Part shown: in pieces, positions 46,088 to 55,744 of the stretch
Layout of the letters: every line of letters begins with the position of its first letter
Numbering within the stretch: the stretch's first letter is position 1
NCBI GenBank assembly: GCA_028715725.1
Contig: JAQURG010000007.1
Coordinates: 1-64,000, forward strand
Reading direction: 5' to 3'
DNA length: 64,000 nt
Origin: Methylococcales bacterium
Lineage (GTDB): Bacteria > Pseudomonadota > Gammaproteobacteria > Methylococcales > Methylomonadaceae
Translations under genes and position numbers: made by a program
Notes under the pieces: model-generated
Told to the model about the DNA's origin: nothing
Database searches by the model: none
What the model saw: the letters and a program-made list of their open reading frames with translations, nothing else

Positions 46088-46162
46088 GCCTCGATGCAGT
46101 ATAGCGGAAACTAGGGTTTTCAGACTTCTAATACCCTCGATTTCGTGCCGTTACATCGAGGC
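46088..46162. repeat. Inverted repeat flanking the end of the toxin gene region
   Basis: GCCTCGATG (46088-46096) and CATCGAGGC (46154-46162) are a perfect 9-base inverted repeat with a 57-base spacer between the PLD-like gene and the vapC remnant. It could mark the edge of a small mobile cassette; no target duplication was seen. Confidence 0.45.
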
Positions 46163-46212
46163 CACTTGCTTTGCTGTTTTTATAAGTGTTGAGGTATAAG
46201 CCATTAATCGCA

Positions 46213-46617
46213 TTACTGCCCAATAAATTCTTGCATTGAAAATCCGACTCCCGGCACTGCTTGACGAAGTTTGCGGTCTTCGGTAATGAGCGGGACAGCC
46301 AGATTTTGCGCCAGTGCGACATACTGAGCGTCATAACCGGTAATACCATATTTTGCCGCCACTGCAAGAGACGCTTCCATATCCATCTCGGATTGGGCCG
46401 CTGAAATAAAACGATTGGCAGACTTAAGCAATTCCCGGCATTGCTCCAGCGTCAATAGTCCTCTTCGTTGGTAGGTTGCTAGCACATTGAGCGTCTCATG
46501 CAAGCAAAACCCGGCAGTACGTCAGTCTGCATCTTTTGACCGCAGCAAAGGGACCATTCGCGAGTTATCGCTTTCAATCAGAGCGTAAATCAGTATATTG
46601 GCATCGATGACGATCAT
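46213..46617 (-). pseudogene. vapC: VapC-like PIN-domain toxin with an in-frame stop
   Basis: From the ATG at 46617 the frame reads MIVIDANILIYALIESDNSR, with the PIN catalytic Asp in VIDAN, then LLRSKDAD and TGA (46522-46524). The same frame then continues for 96 more residues, with HETLNVLATYQRRG, TGYDAQYVALAQNLAV, and ITEDRKL, which are standard PIN blocks. At the stop position relatives have Trp (DADW), so one TGG to TGA change explains the break. Without suppression the toxin is dead. The start overlaps the antitoxin by 4 bases. Confidence 0.85.
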
Positions 46618-46862
46618 TTCGATAAGTTTAACTGATCCGCATCGCGATTTTCACGGATAACGGCAACAACATCGACGGAAGCTAATGGTGTTGCCGGCTT
46701 GAGCGGATCGGGCAGCAGTTTGGCCGAAGGGAACGGCGTGGACAATGCTTGTTTCAGTAACACCAAGGCTTGGCGGGTCATGGAACGATGGGAACGCACT
46801 GCTGCTTCTTTGAGTTTTCGATGCAATTCGGGTGGAATGTCTTTTATCAGTAAACAGGTCAT
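46614..46862 (-). CDS. vapB: Ribbon-helix-helix antitoxin paired with VapC
   Basis: An 82-residue protein when started at the ATG at 46862 (MTCLLIKDIPPELH); a longer reading from 46910 is less likely. KDIPPELHRKLKEAA, RSHRSMTRQALVLLKQAL matches FitA-type ribbon-helix-helix DNA-binding domains. The C-terminal part (PLKPATPLASVDVVAVIREN) would cover the toxin's active site. It overlaps vapC by 4 bases. The antitoxin reads intact even though its toxin has an in-frame stop. Confidence 0.8.
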   Translation of the reverse strand: MTCLLIKDIPPELHRKLKEAAVRSHRSMTRQALVLLKQALSTPFPSAKLLPDPLKPATPLASVDVVAVIRENRDADQLNLSK

Positions 46863-46910
46863 GACAATCTCAAAACTATTGTAAAGGTAGCGAAATGATA
46901 GCCTTTTCAT

Positions 46911-47273
46911 GTCAAGACGACAAATTTACTCCTTATTTTTTTACATCAGCCCATATCAACCCATAAGCTTCCTTAACCTCCCCAGCCGCTTTTTAGTTTC
47001 CAGCACCTGTTGCGTGGTTTGCAGTACGGTGTCAGTTATCAATCATACCGACGATTGCAGTGCTAATGAACGTTTTTTATCAGCCTGGCAATTGCAAATT
47101 ATCCGAATTACTGACGTTGATACTCAATTCCATACGAGCCACTTTCCTTATTAAATTTTAAATTGCAATGGCTGGCTGGATGAGCTGCGAATTGCGATTG
47201 CTGCTGCGAAAGTTTGATTAGCTGTTACAAAGTCACAGTTCAGGGGGACAAAAAACCGATAAAAACTAATCAA
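46911..47273. other. Region with degenerate coding traces
   Basis: No intact gene. A minus-strand segment reads TVLQTTQQVLETKKRLGRLR then KLMG and stop (near 46960-47035), which looks like the tail of an unrecognised helical protein. Other frames are broken. It lies between two toxin-antitoxin modules, so it is likely a remnant of accessory DNA. Confidence 0.35.
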
Positions 47274-47528
47274 CTAATAGTGATAACGAAGCTGGGCAAT
47301 CAAAATCGCTTCGCCCTGATGTTTATAAACAATCCTGTGTTCATCATCAATTCGGCGAGACCAGTAACCGGCTAAACTATGCTTTAACGGTTCTGGCTTA
47401 CCAATGCCTTCATAGGGATGTCGTTGAATATCGCTGATCAGTAAATTGATGCGTTTCAGCATCTTTTTGTCGGTTTCTTGCCAATAGAGATAATTTTCCC
47501 AAGCTTTGCTCGAGAAGGTCAGCTTCAT
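47274..47528 (-). CDS. yoeB: YoeB-type toxin, mRNA interferase
   Basis: An 84-residue toxin of the RelE fold. The family features are WENYLYWQETDKKMLKRINL, the PYEGIGKPEPLKHSLAGYWS loop, RIDDEHRIVYK with its Glu/Arg pair, and the C-terminal RYHY with catalytic His83 and Tyr84. YoeB cuts mRNA at the ribosome. It overlaps the antitoxin gene by 4 bases. The pair appears complete and functional. Confidence 0.95.
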   Translation of the reverse strand: MKLTFSSKAWENYLYWQETDKKMLKRINLLISDIQRHPYEGIGKPEPLKHSLAGYWSRRIDDEHRIVYKHQGEAILIAQLRYHY

Positions 47529-47776
47529 TCAAGAAGATCTTTTTCAAGTCCATTCCCAGCTTCTAACTCAGCAATAGATTCCAATAAATGTCTAGCATTG
47601 GCAGGGAACCGCAATAGATAGGTTGTTTCTTCCATGGCCTGATAATCTTCTAACGACATCATCACCACTGCCGCTTCATTTTTACGCGTGATAATCACTG
47701 GCGCATGATCAATACAAACTTTTTCCATCGTTTTCGAAAGATTGGCTCGGACTGCGGTATAGCTTAAGGCGTCCAT
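47525..47776 (-). CDS. yefM: YefM-type antitoxin
   Basis: An 83-residue antitoxin when started at the ATG at 47776 (MDALSYTAVRANLSKTM); an ATG 12 bases earlier is also in frame. The Phd/YefM fold blocks are visible: AVRANLSKTMEKVCIDHAPV, ITRKNEAAVVMMSLEDYQAM. The C-terminus (LAELEAGNGLEKDLLE-like) would wrap the toxin. Together with YoeB it represses its own promoter in known members. Confidence 0.95.
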   Translation of the reverse strand: MDALSYTAVRANLSKTMEKVCIDHAPVIITRKNEAAVVMMSLEDYQAMEETTYLLRFPANARHLLESIAELEAGNGLEKDLLE

Positions 47777-47788
47777 AAATAGCTCCAA

Positions 47789-48237
47789 AATTAAAAGTAC
47801 ATTTTTCCGTACAGATAGTGTAGGGATTCATAAATGAAACGTCAATCACAACAGCCAATAATTCTTAATGTGCATCTATACTTGGGCAGCAAATCCTGAA
47901 TTCCAGTCGGCAGCATTCAACATAAAAAATTTTCAATCTATCTGGCCAGATTTTTGGACTGAACCACGCATATCTCGGCGGCATGGTCGGCTAAGATGAA
48001 ACCAACGCTATGCTGGACGCCACCCGACTTGCGCCAAGCTGAATTTTCCAACGCATTGATGTTTAGTTAGAACCATCCGTAATTTCAACGAAGATTTTTG
48101 GTCTTGATAAGGTATCTCTTATAATGGGACTTAAAATTTGGTTTATTTCCAAAATAGTCGCATAACTTTATTGGATTATAAATAGCGGTATTGCCGTATA
48201 TTTCTGGGTTGTCAATTAATGTAATATATTAATTTTT
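47789..48237. other. Intergenic region before the phosphatase gene
   Basis: About 450 bases with no supported gene. The AT-rich 3' part has TATAAT at about 48119 with a TTGGTC 16 bases upstream, a plausible promoter for the next operon. Sequence near 47960-48060 has the look of a decayed coding stretch, but I could not identify it. Confidence 0.35.
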
Positions 48238-48738
48238 ATGAAAAAAATAAAAGTTCTTTTCGTGTGTATGGGTAATATTTGCCGATCCCCTACGGCTGAA
48301 GGCGTTTTTGCAAAACTGATTAGGGAGCAAAGAGTAGAAGATCAGTTTTTACTCGACTCAGCGGGCACTCATGCTCACCATGTCGGAGAAGCGCCTGACT
48401 TGCGCGCCCAAAATGCGGCATTTGAGCGGGGCATCGAATTAATGCATTTGCGCGCCAGAAAAGTCGTTATGGGAGATTTTGAAGATTTTGATTATGTGCT
48501 GGCCATGGATAATGAGAATTATGGGTTATTGGTGAATGCTTGCCCTAAGGAATACAAAAACAAAATCCGCTATTTTCTGGACTACGCCCCGCAATTGAAG
48601 GTACGGGAAGTACCCGATCCTTATTTTGGGGGTAAATACGGCTTTGAACGGGTGCTGAATATGATAGAAGCCGCCTCGGTCGGATTTTTAAACAGTCTGA
48701 AGGAAACAGGAAGTATTAATGAAAAGGTTAAAGGGTAA
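48238..48738 (+). CDS. Low-molecular-weight protein tyrosine phosphatase
   Basis: A 166-residue phosphatase. The P-loop is VCMGNICRSPTAEG, with nucleophile Cys10 and Arg16. The general acid Asp lies in VPDPYFGG. DSAGTHAHHVGEAPD is the expected second block. The length is normal. Members dephosphorylate protein tyrosine, often in capsule regulation, though the substrate here is unknown. The next gene starts 10 bases after the stop. Confidence 0.95.
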   Translation: MKKIKVLFVCMGNICRSPTAEGVFAKLIREQRVEDQFLLDSAGTHAHHVGEAPDLRAQNAAFERGIELMHLRARKVVMGDFEDFDYVLAMDNENYGLLVNACPKEYKNKIRYFLDYAPQLKVREVPDPYFGGKYGFERVLNMIEAASVGFLNSLKETGSINEKVKG

Positions 48739-48747
48739 GGCGGCATT

Positions 48748-49467
48748 ATGGCGATAATATCAAATACAGTCAATTATCTGGACGGAGATGTCTTGCTGGA
48801 GGCTTTTTTTGCTTATGACGATTCATTCTCAGGCCGCAGGCCGGCTGTTTTAATTAATCATACCTGGGCCGGCAGGGATGATTTCGTTGCAGAAAAAGCC
48901 AAGGCAATCGCTGAGTTAGGCTATGTCGGTTTTGCAGTCGATATGTATGGTAAAGGGATTTCAGGTTCAAGTCCTGAAGAAAACGCAAAGCTCATGCAGC
49001 CTTTTATGGATAATCGGGAAATGCTGCAAAAACGCATGCAGGCGGCGCTTTATGCCGTTAAATTACTGCCCTGGGTGGACGACAATAAAATTGCTGCGAT
49101 AGGTTTTTGTTTCGGCGGTTTATGCTCGCTTGATTTAGCCAGAACAGGCGGTGACCTGAAAGGTGTGGTGAGCTTTCATGGCTTGCTGGGAGCGCCGGGC
49201 AATACTCAGGATAATGCTATCAAGGCCAAAATTTTAGCTTTGCATGGCCATGATGATCCGATGGGACCTGTTGAGCAAGTCATCGCCTTTGAAAAGGAAA
49301 TGACGCAGACAGGTGCCGACTGGCAGCTACATACTTTTGGCCATACCATGCACGCCTTCACTAATCCGGTCGCTAATAATCCGGATTTCGGCACAGTTTA
49401 TCAACCTGATGCCGACCGGCGCTCATGGCTGATGATGAAAAATTTTCTGATTGAAATCTTTGCTTAA
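48748..49467 (+). CDS. Dienelactone hydrolase family protein
   Basis: A 239-residue alpha/beta hydrolase. The nucleophile elbow IGFCFGGLC carries Cys instead of Ser, as in dienelactone hydrolase. The Asp in LHGHDDPMGP and the His in FGHTMHAF complete the triad. AVDMYGKGISGSSPEENAKL is typical of the group. The physiological substrate is unknown. It follows the phosphatase gene by 9 bases and likely shares its transcript. Confidence 0.92.
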   Translation: MAIISNTVNYLDGDVLLEAFFAYDDSFSGRRPAVLINHTWAGRDDFVAEKAKAIAELGYVGFAVDMYGKGISGSSPEENAKLMQPFMDNREMLQKRMQAALYAVKLLPWVDDNKIAAIGFCFGGLCSLDLARTGGDLKGVVSFHGLLGAPGNTQDNAIKAKILALHGHDDPMGPVEQVIAFEKEMTQTGADWQLHTFGHTMHAFTNPVANNPDFGTVYQPDADRRSWLMMKNFLIEIFA

Positions 49468-49509
49468 CTTTTAAGCGTCAACACTTTCGACTCACTAGCG
49501 ACTATTTGC

Positions 49510-49515
49510 TATAAT
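49510..49515 (+). promoter_or_regulatory. Likely gyrA promoter, extended -10
   Basis: TGCTATAAT (TATAAT at 49510-49515) has the TGn extension at its upstream edge and lies about 115 bases before the gyrA ATG. A weak -35-like TCGACT is near 17 bases upstream. The leader between is GC-mixed and shows no strong hairpin. Confidence 0.6.
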
Positions 49516-49631
49516 CTGCAAGTTTTTAAAGTCATGTTGTCGCACCTAACGCAAGGAATCAGGAACGGTGCGCTTGTATGAGTCAACCATGCCGATACAT
49601 TACTACCGGCACACTGTTTATATAGGGATCA

Positions 49632-52262
49632 ATGTCAAACTTCGCAAAAGAAATTATCGCTGTTAATCTCGAAGACGAGATGAAACAGTCCTATCTCGAT
49701 TACGCCATGAGCGTTATCGTTGGTCGAGCCCTTCCGGATGTCAGAGACGGCCTTAAGCCGGTTCACCGCCGTGTGTTATATGCGATGAGTGAGCTGGGCA
49801 ACGATTGGAACAAAGCTTATAAAAAATCAGCGCGTATTGTCGGTGACGTCATCGGTAAATATCACCCGCACGGTGATACTGCGGTTTATGACACGATGGT
49901 GCGTATGGCGCAGCCTTTTTCCATGCGCTATATGCTGATCGACGGGCAGGGCAACTTTGGTTCGGTGGACGGCGACCCCCCCGCAGCGATGCGTTATACC
50001 GAAGTGCGTATGGCGAAAATTGCTCATGAATTGCTGGCGGACCTTGATAAGGAAACGGTTGATTTTATCCCGAACTATGATGAGTCGGAAATACAGCCCG
50101 AGGTATTGCCTACCCGCGTGCCGAATTTACTGGTTAATGGATCATCAGGAATTGCGGTTGGCATGGCGACCAATATACCGCCGCATAATCTGTCTGAGGT
50201 TGTCGGCGCCTGCCTGGCGATGATTGACAATCCCGATGTGACTGTTCATGACCTGATGGCTTATATTCCGGGGCCTGATTTTCCTACTGCCGCTTCCATC
50301 AATGGTGCATCCGGTATTTATAATGCCTATACGACGGGCCGTGGCAAGATTTATTTGCGCGCCCGCTGCCATTTTGAGGATATAGGCGAAAGCAGTCGGC
50401 AAGCTATTATTACCACTGAGCTGCCTTATCAGGTCAACAAGGCCTCTTTGCAAATTAAAATTGCCGATCTGGTTAAGGAAGGCAAACTCGAAGGTATCTC
50501 CGCGATTCGTGATGAGTCGGATAAAGACGGCATGCGTTTGGTGATCGAGCTTCGTCGTGGTGAAATGCCGGAGGTGGTGCTGAACAATCTTTACAAGCAA
50601 ACGCAATTCCAGACCGTGTTCGGCATTAATATGGTAGCTTTGCTGGATGGCCGCCCGCACTGCATGAGCCTTAAAGAGATCATCAGTGCATTTATTAATC
50701 ACCGGCGAGAGATTGTTACCCGCAGAACGATTTATCTGCTGCGTAAAGCCCGTGAAAGAGCGCATGTTCTGGAAGGCCTTGCGGTTGCTCTGGCAAACAT
50801 TGATGAGATGATCGAATTGATCAAGACCTCCAGCAATCGTGATGTCGCTAAAGAAGGGCTGTTGGCGCGAACCTGGAATGCGGGACTGGTTGCATCCCTG
50901 CTGGAACGCGCTGATGCAGCCCGCTCCAGGCCGGATGATCTGGCTGAAGAATTCGGTATTCACGGCGGCATTTACCGCCTTTCTGAAACCCAGGCTCAGG
51001 CTATTCTCGATTTAAGACTGCATCGCCTGACAGGTCTGGAACAGGATAAGATAGTCAATGAATACAGGCAGTTGTTGGAACAAATTGATGAGTACCTGGC
51101 TATCCTGGGCTGCGATAGCCGGCTGATGGAAATTATCAGGGAAGAGCTGGTGGCCATCAAGGAAGAATATTCGGAACCGCGCCGCACTGAAATTATGCAA
51201 AGCCATTCCGACTTGTCCGATAGCGATTTGATTACTGTAGAAGACATGGTTGTTACCATGTCGCACGAAGGTTATGTCAAGTCTCAGCCGTTGAGCGATT
51301 ATAAGGCGCAGCGGCGTGGGGGACGCGGCAAGTCAGCGACAGCCACGAAAGAGCTGGATTATGTCGATAAGCTGATTGTCGCCAATACCCACGATACTAT
51401 TTTATGTTTCTCTTCGCTTGGGAAAGTCTATTGGCTTAAAGTATATCAATTACCGGTTGCCAGCCGCGCAGCCAGAGGCAAGCCCTTCGTTAATTTATTG
51501 CCGCTGGAACAGAATGAAAAAATTAACGCCATATTGCCTATCCGCGAATTCACCGAAAATAGATTCATATTTATGGCGACTTCAGGGGGTACGGTTAAAA
51601 AGACGCCGTTAAATGAGTTCGAGCGCCAGCGCACTAACGGCAAGATTGCGATCGATTTAAGGGAAGGCGATACGCTGGTTGGCGTCGCTGTGACCGACGG
51701 GCATCAAGACGTGCTGTTATTCAGCAGCACCGGCAAGGCGGTTTGTTTTAATGAAGAGGATGTGCGTTCGATGGGCAGGACCGCATCCGGGGTGCGTGGA
51801 ATTCGCTTGCAGGAGGGGCAGAAAGTCATTTCCCTGATTATCGCGACCGAAGGCACCGTGCTGAACATCACCGAGAACGGCTACGGTAAGCGTACCCGAC
51901 TGGAAGAGTTTACCTGCCATAAGCGCGGCGGGCAGGGGCTGATCGCCATACAGACATCGGAACGCAATGGTTCTGTGGTAGGCGCTGTACTGGTTAATGA
52001 TAATGATGAAATCATGCTGATTACTGATGGCGGCACATTGGTGCGCACCCGTGTTGACGGCATCTCGGTTGTCGGCAGAAATACCCAGGGTGTAACCATT
52101 ATTCGCCTGGATAAAAAAGAAAAAGTCATTGGCGTTGACCGTATTGAAGGTCTGGCAGGCGATGATGAAGAGGAAGACGAAGCCGATGCCGTTTTGGGTT
52201 CAGGAGATGTTTCAGATTCAGGCGAAAATGCAAATGATGAGCTGGAACCGGGCGAAGAATAG
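49632..52262 (+). CDS. gyrA: DNA gyrase subunit A
   Basis: An 876-residue gyrase A subunit. The N-terminal breakage domain has the active Tyr122 in MRYTEVRM. The quinolone-resistance region reads [13 protein letters not shown], with Thr at position 83 and Asp at 87. The C-terminal beta-pinwheel includes the GyrA box in QRRGGRGK and repeated blocks, then an acidic tail (residues about 840-876). GyrA negatively supercoils DNA with GyrB. It has its own promoter and is followed by serC after a 120-base gap. Confidence 0.98.
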   Translation: MSNFAKEIIAVNLEDEMKQSYLDYAMSVIVGRALPDVRDGLKPVHRRVLYAMSELGNDWNKAYKKSARIVGDVIGKYHPHGDTAVYDTMVRMAQPFSMRYMLIDGQGNFGSVDGDPPAAMRYTEVRMAKIAHELLADLDKETVDFIPNYDESEIQPEVLPTRVPNLLVNGSSGIAVGMATNIPPHNLSEVVGACLAMIDNPDVTVHDLMAYIPGPDFPTAASINGASGIYNAYTTGRGKIYLRARCHFEDIGESSRQAIITTELPYQVNKASLQIKIADLVKEGKLEGISAIRDESDKDGMRLVIELRRGEMPEVVLNNLYKQTQFQTVFGINMVALLDGRPHCMSLKEIISAFINHRREIVTRRTIYLLRKARERAHVLEGLAVALANIDEMIELIKTSSNRDVAKEGLLARTWNAGLVASLLERADAARSRPDDLAEEFGIHGGIYRLSETQAQAILDLRLHRLTGLEQDKIVNEYRQLLEQIDEYLAILGCDSRLMEIIREELVAIKEEYSEPRRTEIMQSHSDLSDSDLITVEDMVVTMSHEGYVKSQPLSDYKAQRRGGRGKSATATKELDYVDKLIVANTHDTILCFSSLGKVYWLKVYQLPVASRAARGKPFVNLLPLEQNEKINAILPIREFTENRFIFMATSGGTVKKTPLNEFERQRTNGKIAIDLREGDTLVGVAVTDGHQDVLLFSSTGKAVCFNEEDVRSMGRTASGVRGIRLQEGQKVISLIIATEGTVLNITENGYGKRTRLEEFTCHKRGGQGLIAIQTSERNGSVVGAVLVNDNDEIMLITDGGTLVRTRVDGISVVGRNTQGVTIIRLDKKEKVIGVDRIEGLAGDDEEEDEADAVLGSGDVSDSGENANDELEPGEE

Positions 52263-52382
52263 GAATTATCTTTGGCTGTAAAACTATCAATCCTGTGCTC
52301 GAAGTTTTAATAGAGGTCCGAGAAGGCAGATATCAGGTCTGTGGCGCAATCATGTATTTAAAATTTAACCAAGAGGATCATA

Positions 52383-53462
52383 ATGAGCAGAGTATTTAAT
52401 TTTAGTGCAGGGCCGTCAGTATTCCCTGAGCCGGTATTACAGCAAGCGCAACAGGACATGCTGGAATGGCGTAATAGCGGTATGTCTGTCATGGAAATGA
52501 GCCATAGAGGCAAACATTTCCTGGTCATTGCTGAAGAGCTGGAGAGTGATTTACGGAGCTTGATGGCTATCCCTGAGAATTATAAGGTATTGTTTTTGCA
52601 GGGTGGTGCGACTGCCCAGTTTTCATTCATCCCGCAAAATATTTTAAATGGTAAAACCAGTGCTTGTTATATTAAAACAGGCGCGTGGTCTGAAAAGGCC
52701 ATTAAAGATGCGAAGCCTTATTGTGATGTGCTGATCAGTGCGAGTTCGGAAGATACCAAATTCACCACGATACCCGATGCCTCAACCTGGGCTCTGGACG
52801 AGCAAGCGGCTTATTTACACTATACCTCTAATGAAACCATTCATGGCGTGGAATTTCAGGAAACACCTGATGCTAAAGGCTTGATCCTGGTATCGGACAT
52901 GTCATCCAACATTTTATCGCGCAAGATTGATGTCAGCCGGTATGGCTTGATTTATGCGGGCACTCAAAAAAATATGGGGCCTGCAGGCGTTACCGTGGTT
53001 ATTGTCAAAGACGATTTAATCGGACATGCCGGTAAAACAACGCCTTCCGTATTTAACTACGCCGAGCAGGTAAAAAACCAATCCATGTTGAACACGCCCG
53101 CAACCTACAACTGGTATCTGGTTGGCCTGGTGCTTAAGTGGTTAAACGCACAGGGTGGTGTCGAGGCTATGGAACAGCGTAATATTGCCAAGGCCGCAAA
53201 ACTGTATCGGGCCATTGATCAATCGGATTTATATTCCAATCCGGTTGCGCAACCGTTTCGTTCACGCATGAATGTGCCGTTTATTCTGGCCGATGAAAAT
53301 CTCGACAAGCCATTTCTTGCAGCAGCCGAAGCCAATGGTTTGTTTGAGTTAAAAGGGCATCGTTCAGTAGGCGGTATGCGGGCAAGTATCTATAATGCCA
53401 TGCCGGAAGCGGGCGTGCTGGCCTTGATCGATTTTATGGCTGAATTCGAGCGCACTCATTAA
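52383..53462 (+). CDS. serC: Phosphoserine aminotransferase
   Basis: A 359-residue PLP aminotransferase for serine, and also for the pyridoxine route in many bacteria. FNFSAGPSVFPEPVL opens it, FLQGGATAQFSFIP binds PLP phosphate, and the PLP lysine is Lys196 in YAGTQKNMGPAG. The C-terminal block is GGMRASIYNAMPEAGV. An SD (AAGAGG) precedes the ATG. It is the first gene of the serC-pheA-hisC-tyrA/aroA-cmk-rpsA block, with a short gap to pheA. Confidence 0.97.
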   Translation: MSRVFNFSAGPSVFPEPVLQQAQQDMLEWRNSGMSVMEMSHRGKHFLVIAEELESDLRSLMAIPENYKVLFLQGGATAQFSFIPQNILNGKTSACYIKTGAWSEKAIKDAKPYCDVLISASSEDTKFTTIPDASTWALDEQAAYLHYTSNETIHGVEFQETPDAKGLILVSDMSSNILSRKIDVSRYGLIYAGTQKNMGPAGVTVVIVKDDLIGHAGKTTPSVFNYAEQVKNQSMLNTPATYNWYLVGLVLKWLNAQGGVEAMEQRNIAKAAKLYRAIDQSDLYSNPVAQPFRSRMNVPFILADENLDKPFLAAAEANGLFELKGHRSVGGMRASIYNAMPEAGVLALIDFMAEFERTH

Positions 53463-53486
53463 ACGAAATACACAAGAGCCGTAGCA

Positions 53487-54572
53487 ATGACATCCGTCAT
53501 ACCCCTTTCTGAATTAAGAGATAAAATTGATGCAATCGATGAGCAGATTTTGCAGTTGATAAATCAGCGCGCCTCTTGTGCCATGGAAGTTGCCAAAACC
53601 AAAATTGCTCAAGGCGAGCAAGGCACTTTTTACCGCCCGGACCGAGAATCTTTGGTGTTAAGACGCATTATGCACTTGAATCAGGGCCCCTTGTCCGGGC
53701 ATACTGCTGTGCTTTTCTTCAGGGAGCTGATGTCGGCCTGTCTGGCGCTGGAAAAGCCGATGGATATTGCGTTTTTGGGCCCTGAAGGCACATTTACCCA
53801 GCAAGCCGCATTCAAACATTTCGGCCATGCGATTAAAACGATACCGGCGACAACGATAAACGAGATATTTAATGCGGTGGAGTGCGGCTACTGCCAATTT
53901 GGCGTGGTTCCGGTTGAAAACTCCACTGAAGGTGTTATTAGCCATACATTGGACAGATTCTTGACTTCACAGCTGAAAATATGCGGCGAAGTTGAAATCA
54001 GGGTGCATCAAAATCTGATGGGGCACGCAACAAGTCTTGCTGACATCACTGAGGTTTTCTCTCATCAGCAATCGCTGGCTCAGTGTCGTCAGTGGCTGGA
54101 TAAATATCTGCCTCATGCCCGGCTTACGGCTGTCAATAGTAATGCCGAGGCTGCGCAATTGGTATCGACGAATAAACGAACCGCGGCCATTGCGGGTGTT
54201 GTTGCGGCTGAATTTTATAATCTGCCAATCATTAAAAGAAATATTGAGGACGAGCCCAACAATACTACGCGCTTTATTATTATCGGGCGGCAATCGCCTT
54301 CTCTTACAGGCAGCGATAAAACTTCTCTGGTTGTTTCTACAGGCAATCAGCCCGGTGCTTTGTATAGAATCCTTGAGCCTTTCGCAAAATTTGGCATAGG
54401 CATGGTTCATATTGAATCAAGACCTTCACGTCAGGGTTTATGGGATTATGTTTTTTTTATTGATATAGAAGGCCATAGCGAAGATGCCGTCATTGCTCAG
54501 GCTTTAGATACTGTGAAAGACAACGTCAAGATGTTCAAATTATTGGGCTCTTACCCTAAAGCAGTGCTCTAG
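53487..54572 (+). CDS. pheA: Bifunctional chorismate mutase/prephenate dehydratase
   Basis: A 361-residue fused enzyme for phenylalanine synthesis. The AroQ mutase domain (residues about 1-90) starts ELRDKIDAIDEQILQLINQR. The dehydratase domain follows, from FLGPEGTFTQQAAFKHFG to the active-site block of PVENSTEGVISHTLD. An ACT domain at the C-terminus (SLVVSTGNQPGALYRILEPF, ESRPSRQGLWDYVFFID) allows feedback inhibition by phenylalanine. It is between serC and hisC in the same direction. Prephenate also serves CmoA. Confidence 0.97.
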   Translation: MTSVIPLSELRDKIDAIDEQILQLINQRASCAMEVAKTKIAQGEQGTFYRPDRESLVLRRIMHLNQGPLSGHTAVLFFRELMSACLALEKPMDIAFLGPEGTFTQQAAFKHFGHAIKTIPATTINEIFNAVECGYCQFGVVPVENSTEGVISHTLDRFLTSQLKICGEVEIRVHQNLMGHATSLADITEVFSHQQSLAQCRQWLDKYLPHARLTAVNSNAEAAQLVSTNKRTAAIAGVVAAEFYNLPIIKRNIEDEPNNTTRFIIIGRQSPSLTGSDKTSLVVSTGNQPGALYRILEPFAKFGIGMVHIESRPSRQGLWDYVFFIDIEGHSEDAVIAQALDTVKDNVKMFKLLGSYPKAVL

Positions 54573-54631
54573 TCTGTTTTGTCGAGCAATACATCGCGGC
54601 ATAACTAATTTAATACTTCTGATAAAAAAAC

Positions 54632-55744
54632 ATGAACAGTACAGATAACATTTACGATCTTGCGGCAGCGGGTATACGGCAGCTTATTCCTTATAAAGCG
54701 GGCAAGCCGATTGAAGAGCTTGAACGCGAACTGGGACTTACCCGGGTCATCAAGCTGGCTTCCAATGAAAATCCTTTAGGCCCTGGGAAAAAAGCCTTGG
54801 CCGCTATGCAGGCAGCCTTGCCGGCTTTAGCGCTGTATCCCGATGGCAGCGGTTTTATGTTAAAACAGGCGTTAGCTGATAAATATACCATTGATGCAAG
54901 CCAGATTACTTTGGGCAACGGCTCCAACGAAATACTGGAGCTGGTGGCCAGAGCGTTTTTAACACCGGATCATGAAGTGGTTTTTTCACAGCATGCTTTT
55001 GCCGTATATCCTATTGTGACTCAGGCTGTGGGGGCTACTGCTGTGATTGTGCGGGCGCTGAATTATGGCCATGATCTCGACGCCATGCTGCAAAGAGTAA
55101 ACGAAAAAACCCGTCTGGTGTTTATTGCCAACCCTAACAATCCAACAGGAACTTTACTCAGTCAGGCAAGCCTGGAGCGTTTCATTAGCGCATTGCCTCA
55201 TACTTGTGTGTGTGTGCTTGATGAAGCCTATTTTGAATTCGTTGATAGTATGGAGTCGGTCAATTCCATTGACTGGCTGAAAAAATTTCCTAATTTATTG
55301 ATTACTCGCACTTTCTCAAAAGCTTATGGGCTGGCCGGATTACGTATGGGTTATGGTTTATCCAGTCCTGAGATGGCTGATATTCTTAATCGGGTACGGC
55401 AGCCTTTTAATAATAATTCGCTGGCATTAGCAGCCGCAGAAGCAGCTTTGAGCGATGATGAGCATTTGCAGCGAACCATTGCAGTGAATACGTTAGGTAT
55501 GCAGCAATTGACAGACGGCTTTAAAAAATTGGGTCTGGAATGGATTCCCTCGGCAGGAAATTTTGTTTCGGTTGATTTAAAGCAGGCTGGACAACCTGTT
55601 TATGAGGCTTTATTACGCAAAGGCGTTATCGTCAGACCGGTAGGTAATTATGAATTGCCTAACCATTTACGTATCAGCATAGGTACAGAGGCAGAAAATA
55701 AGCTGTTTCTCCAGGCATTAACCGAAACACTGGCTAATGTTTAA
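54632..55744 (+). CDS. hisC: Histidinol-phosphate aminotransferase
   Basis: A 370-residue class II PLP aminotransferase. It reads KLASNENPLGPGKKAL at the start, ANPNNPTGT in the middle, VLDEAYFEFV, and the PLP lysine Lys230 in RTFSKAYGLAG. The C-terminus carries the Arg in LRISIGTEAEN. In this operon position the enzyme often also makes aromatic amino acids from phenylpyruvate or hydroxyphenylpyruvate. Its stop overlaps the next gene by 8 bases, giving translational coupling. Confidence 0.95.
   Translation: MNSTDNIYDLAAAGIRQLIPYKAGKPIEELERELGLTRVIKLASNENPLGPGKKALAAMQAALPALALYPDGSGFMLKQALADKYTIDASQITLGNGSNEILELVARAFLTPDHEVVFSQHAFAVYPIVTQAVGATAVIVRALNYGHDLDAMLQRVNEKTRLVFIANPNNPTGTLLSQASLERFISALPHTCVCVLDEAYFEFVDSMESVNSIDWLKKFPNLLITRTFSKAYGLAGLRMGYGLSSPEMADILNRVRQPFNNNSLALAAAEAALSDDEHLQRTIAVNTLGMQQLTDGFKKLGLEWIPSAGNFVSVDLKQAGQPVYEALLRKGVIVRPVGNYELPNHLRISIGTEAENKLFLQALTETLANV

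Noticed and set aside
46522-46524. Selenocysteine at the vapC TGA
   Set aside because: The family has Trp at this position and no selenocysteine-insertion hairpin was recognised; a nonsense mutation is simpler.
50145-50963. 272-residue open reading on the minus strand inside gyrA
   Set aside because: It lies wholly antisense to the highly conserved GyrA catalytic domain and has no family features.
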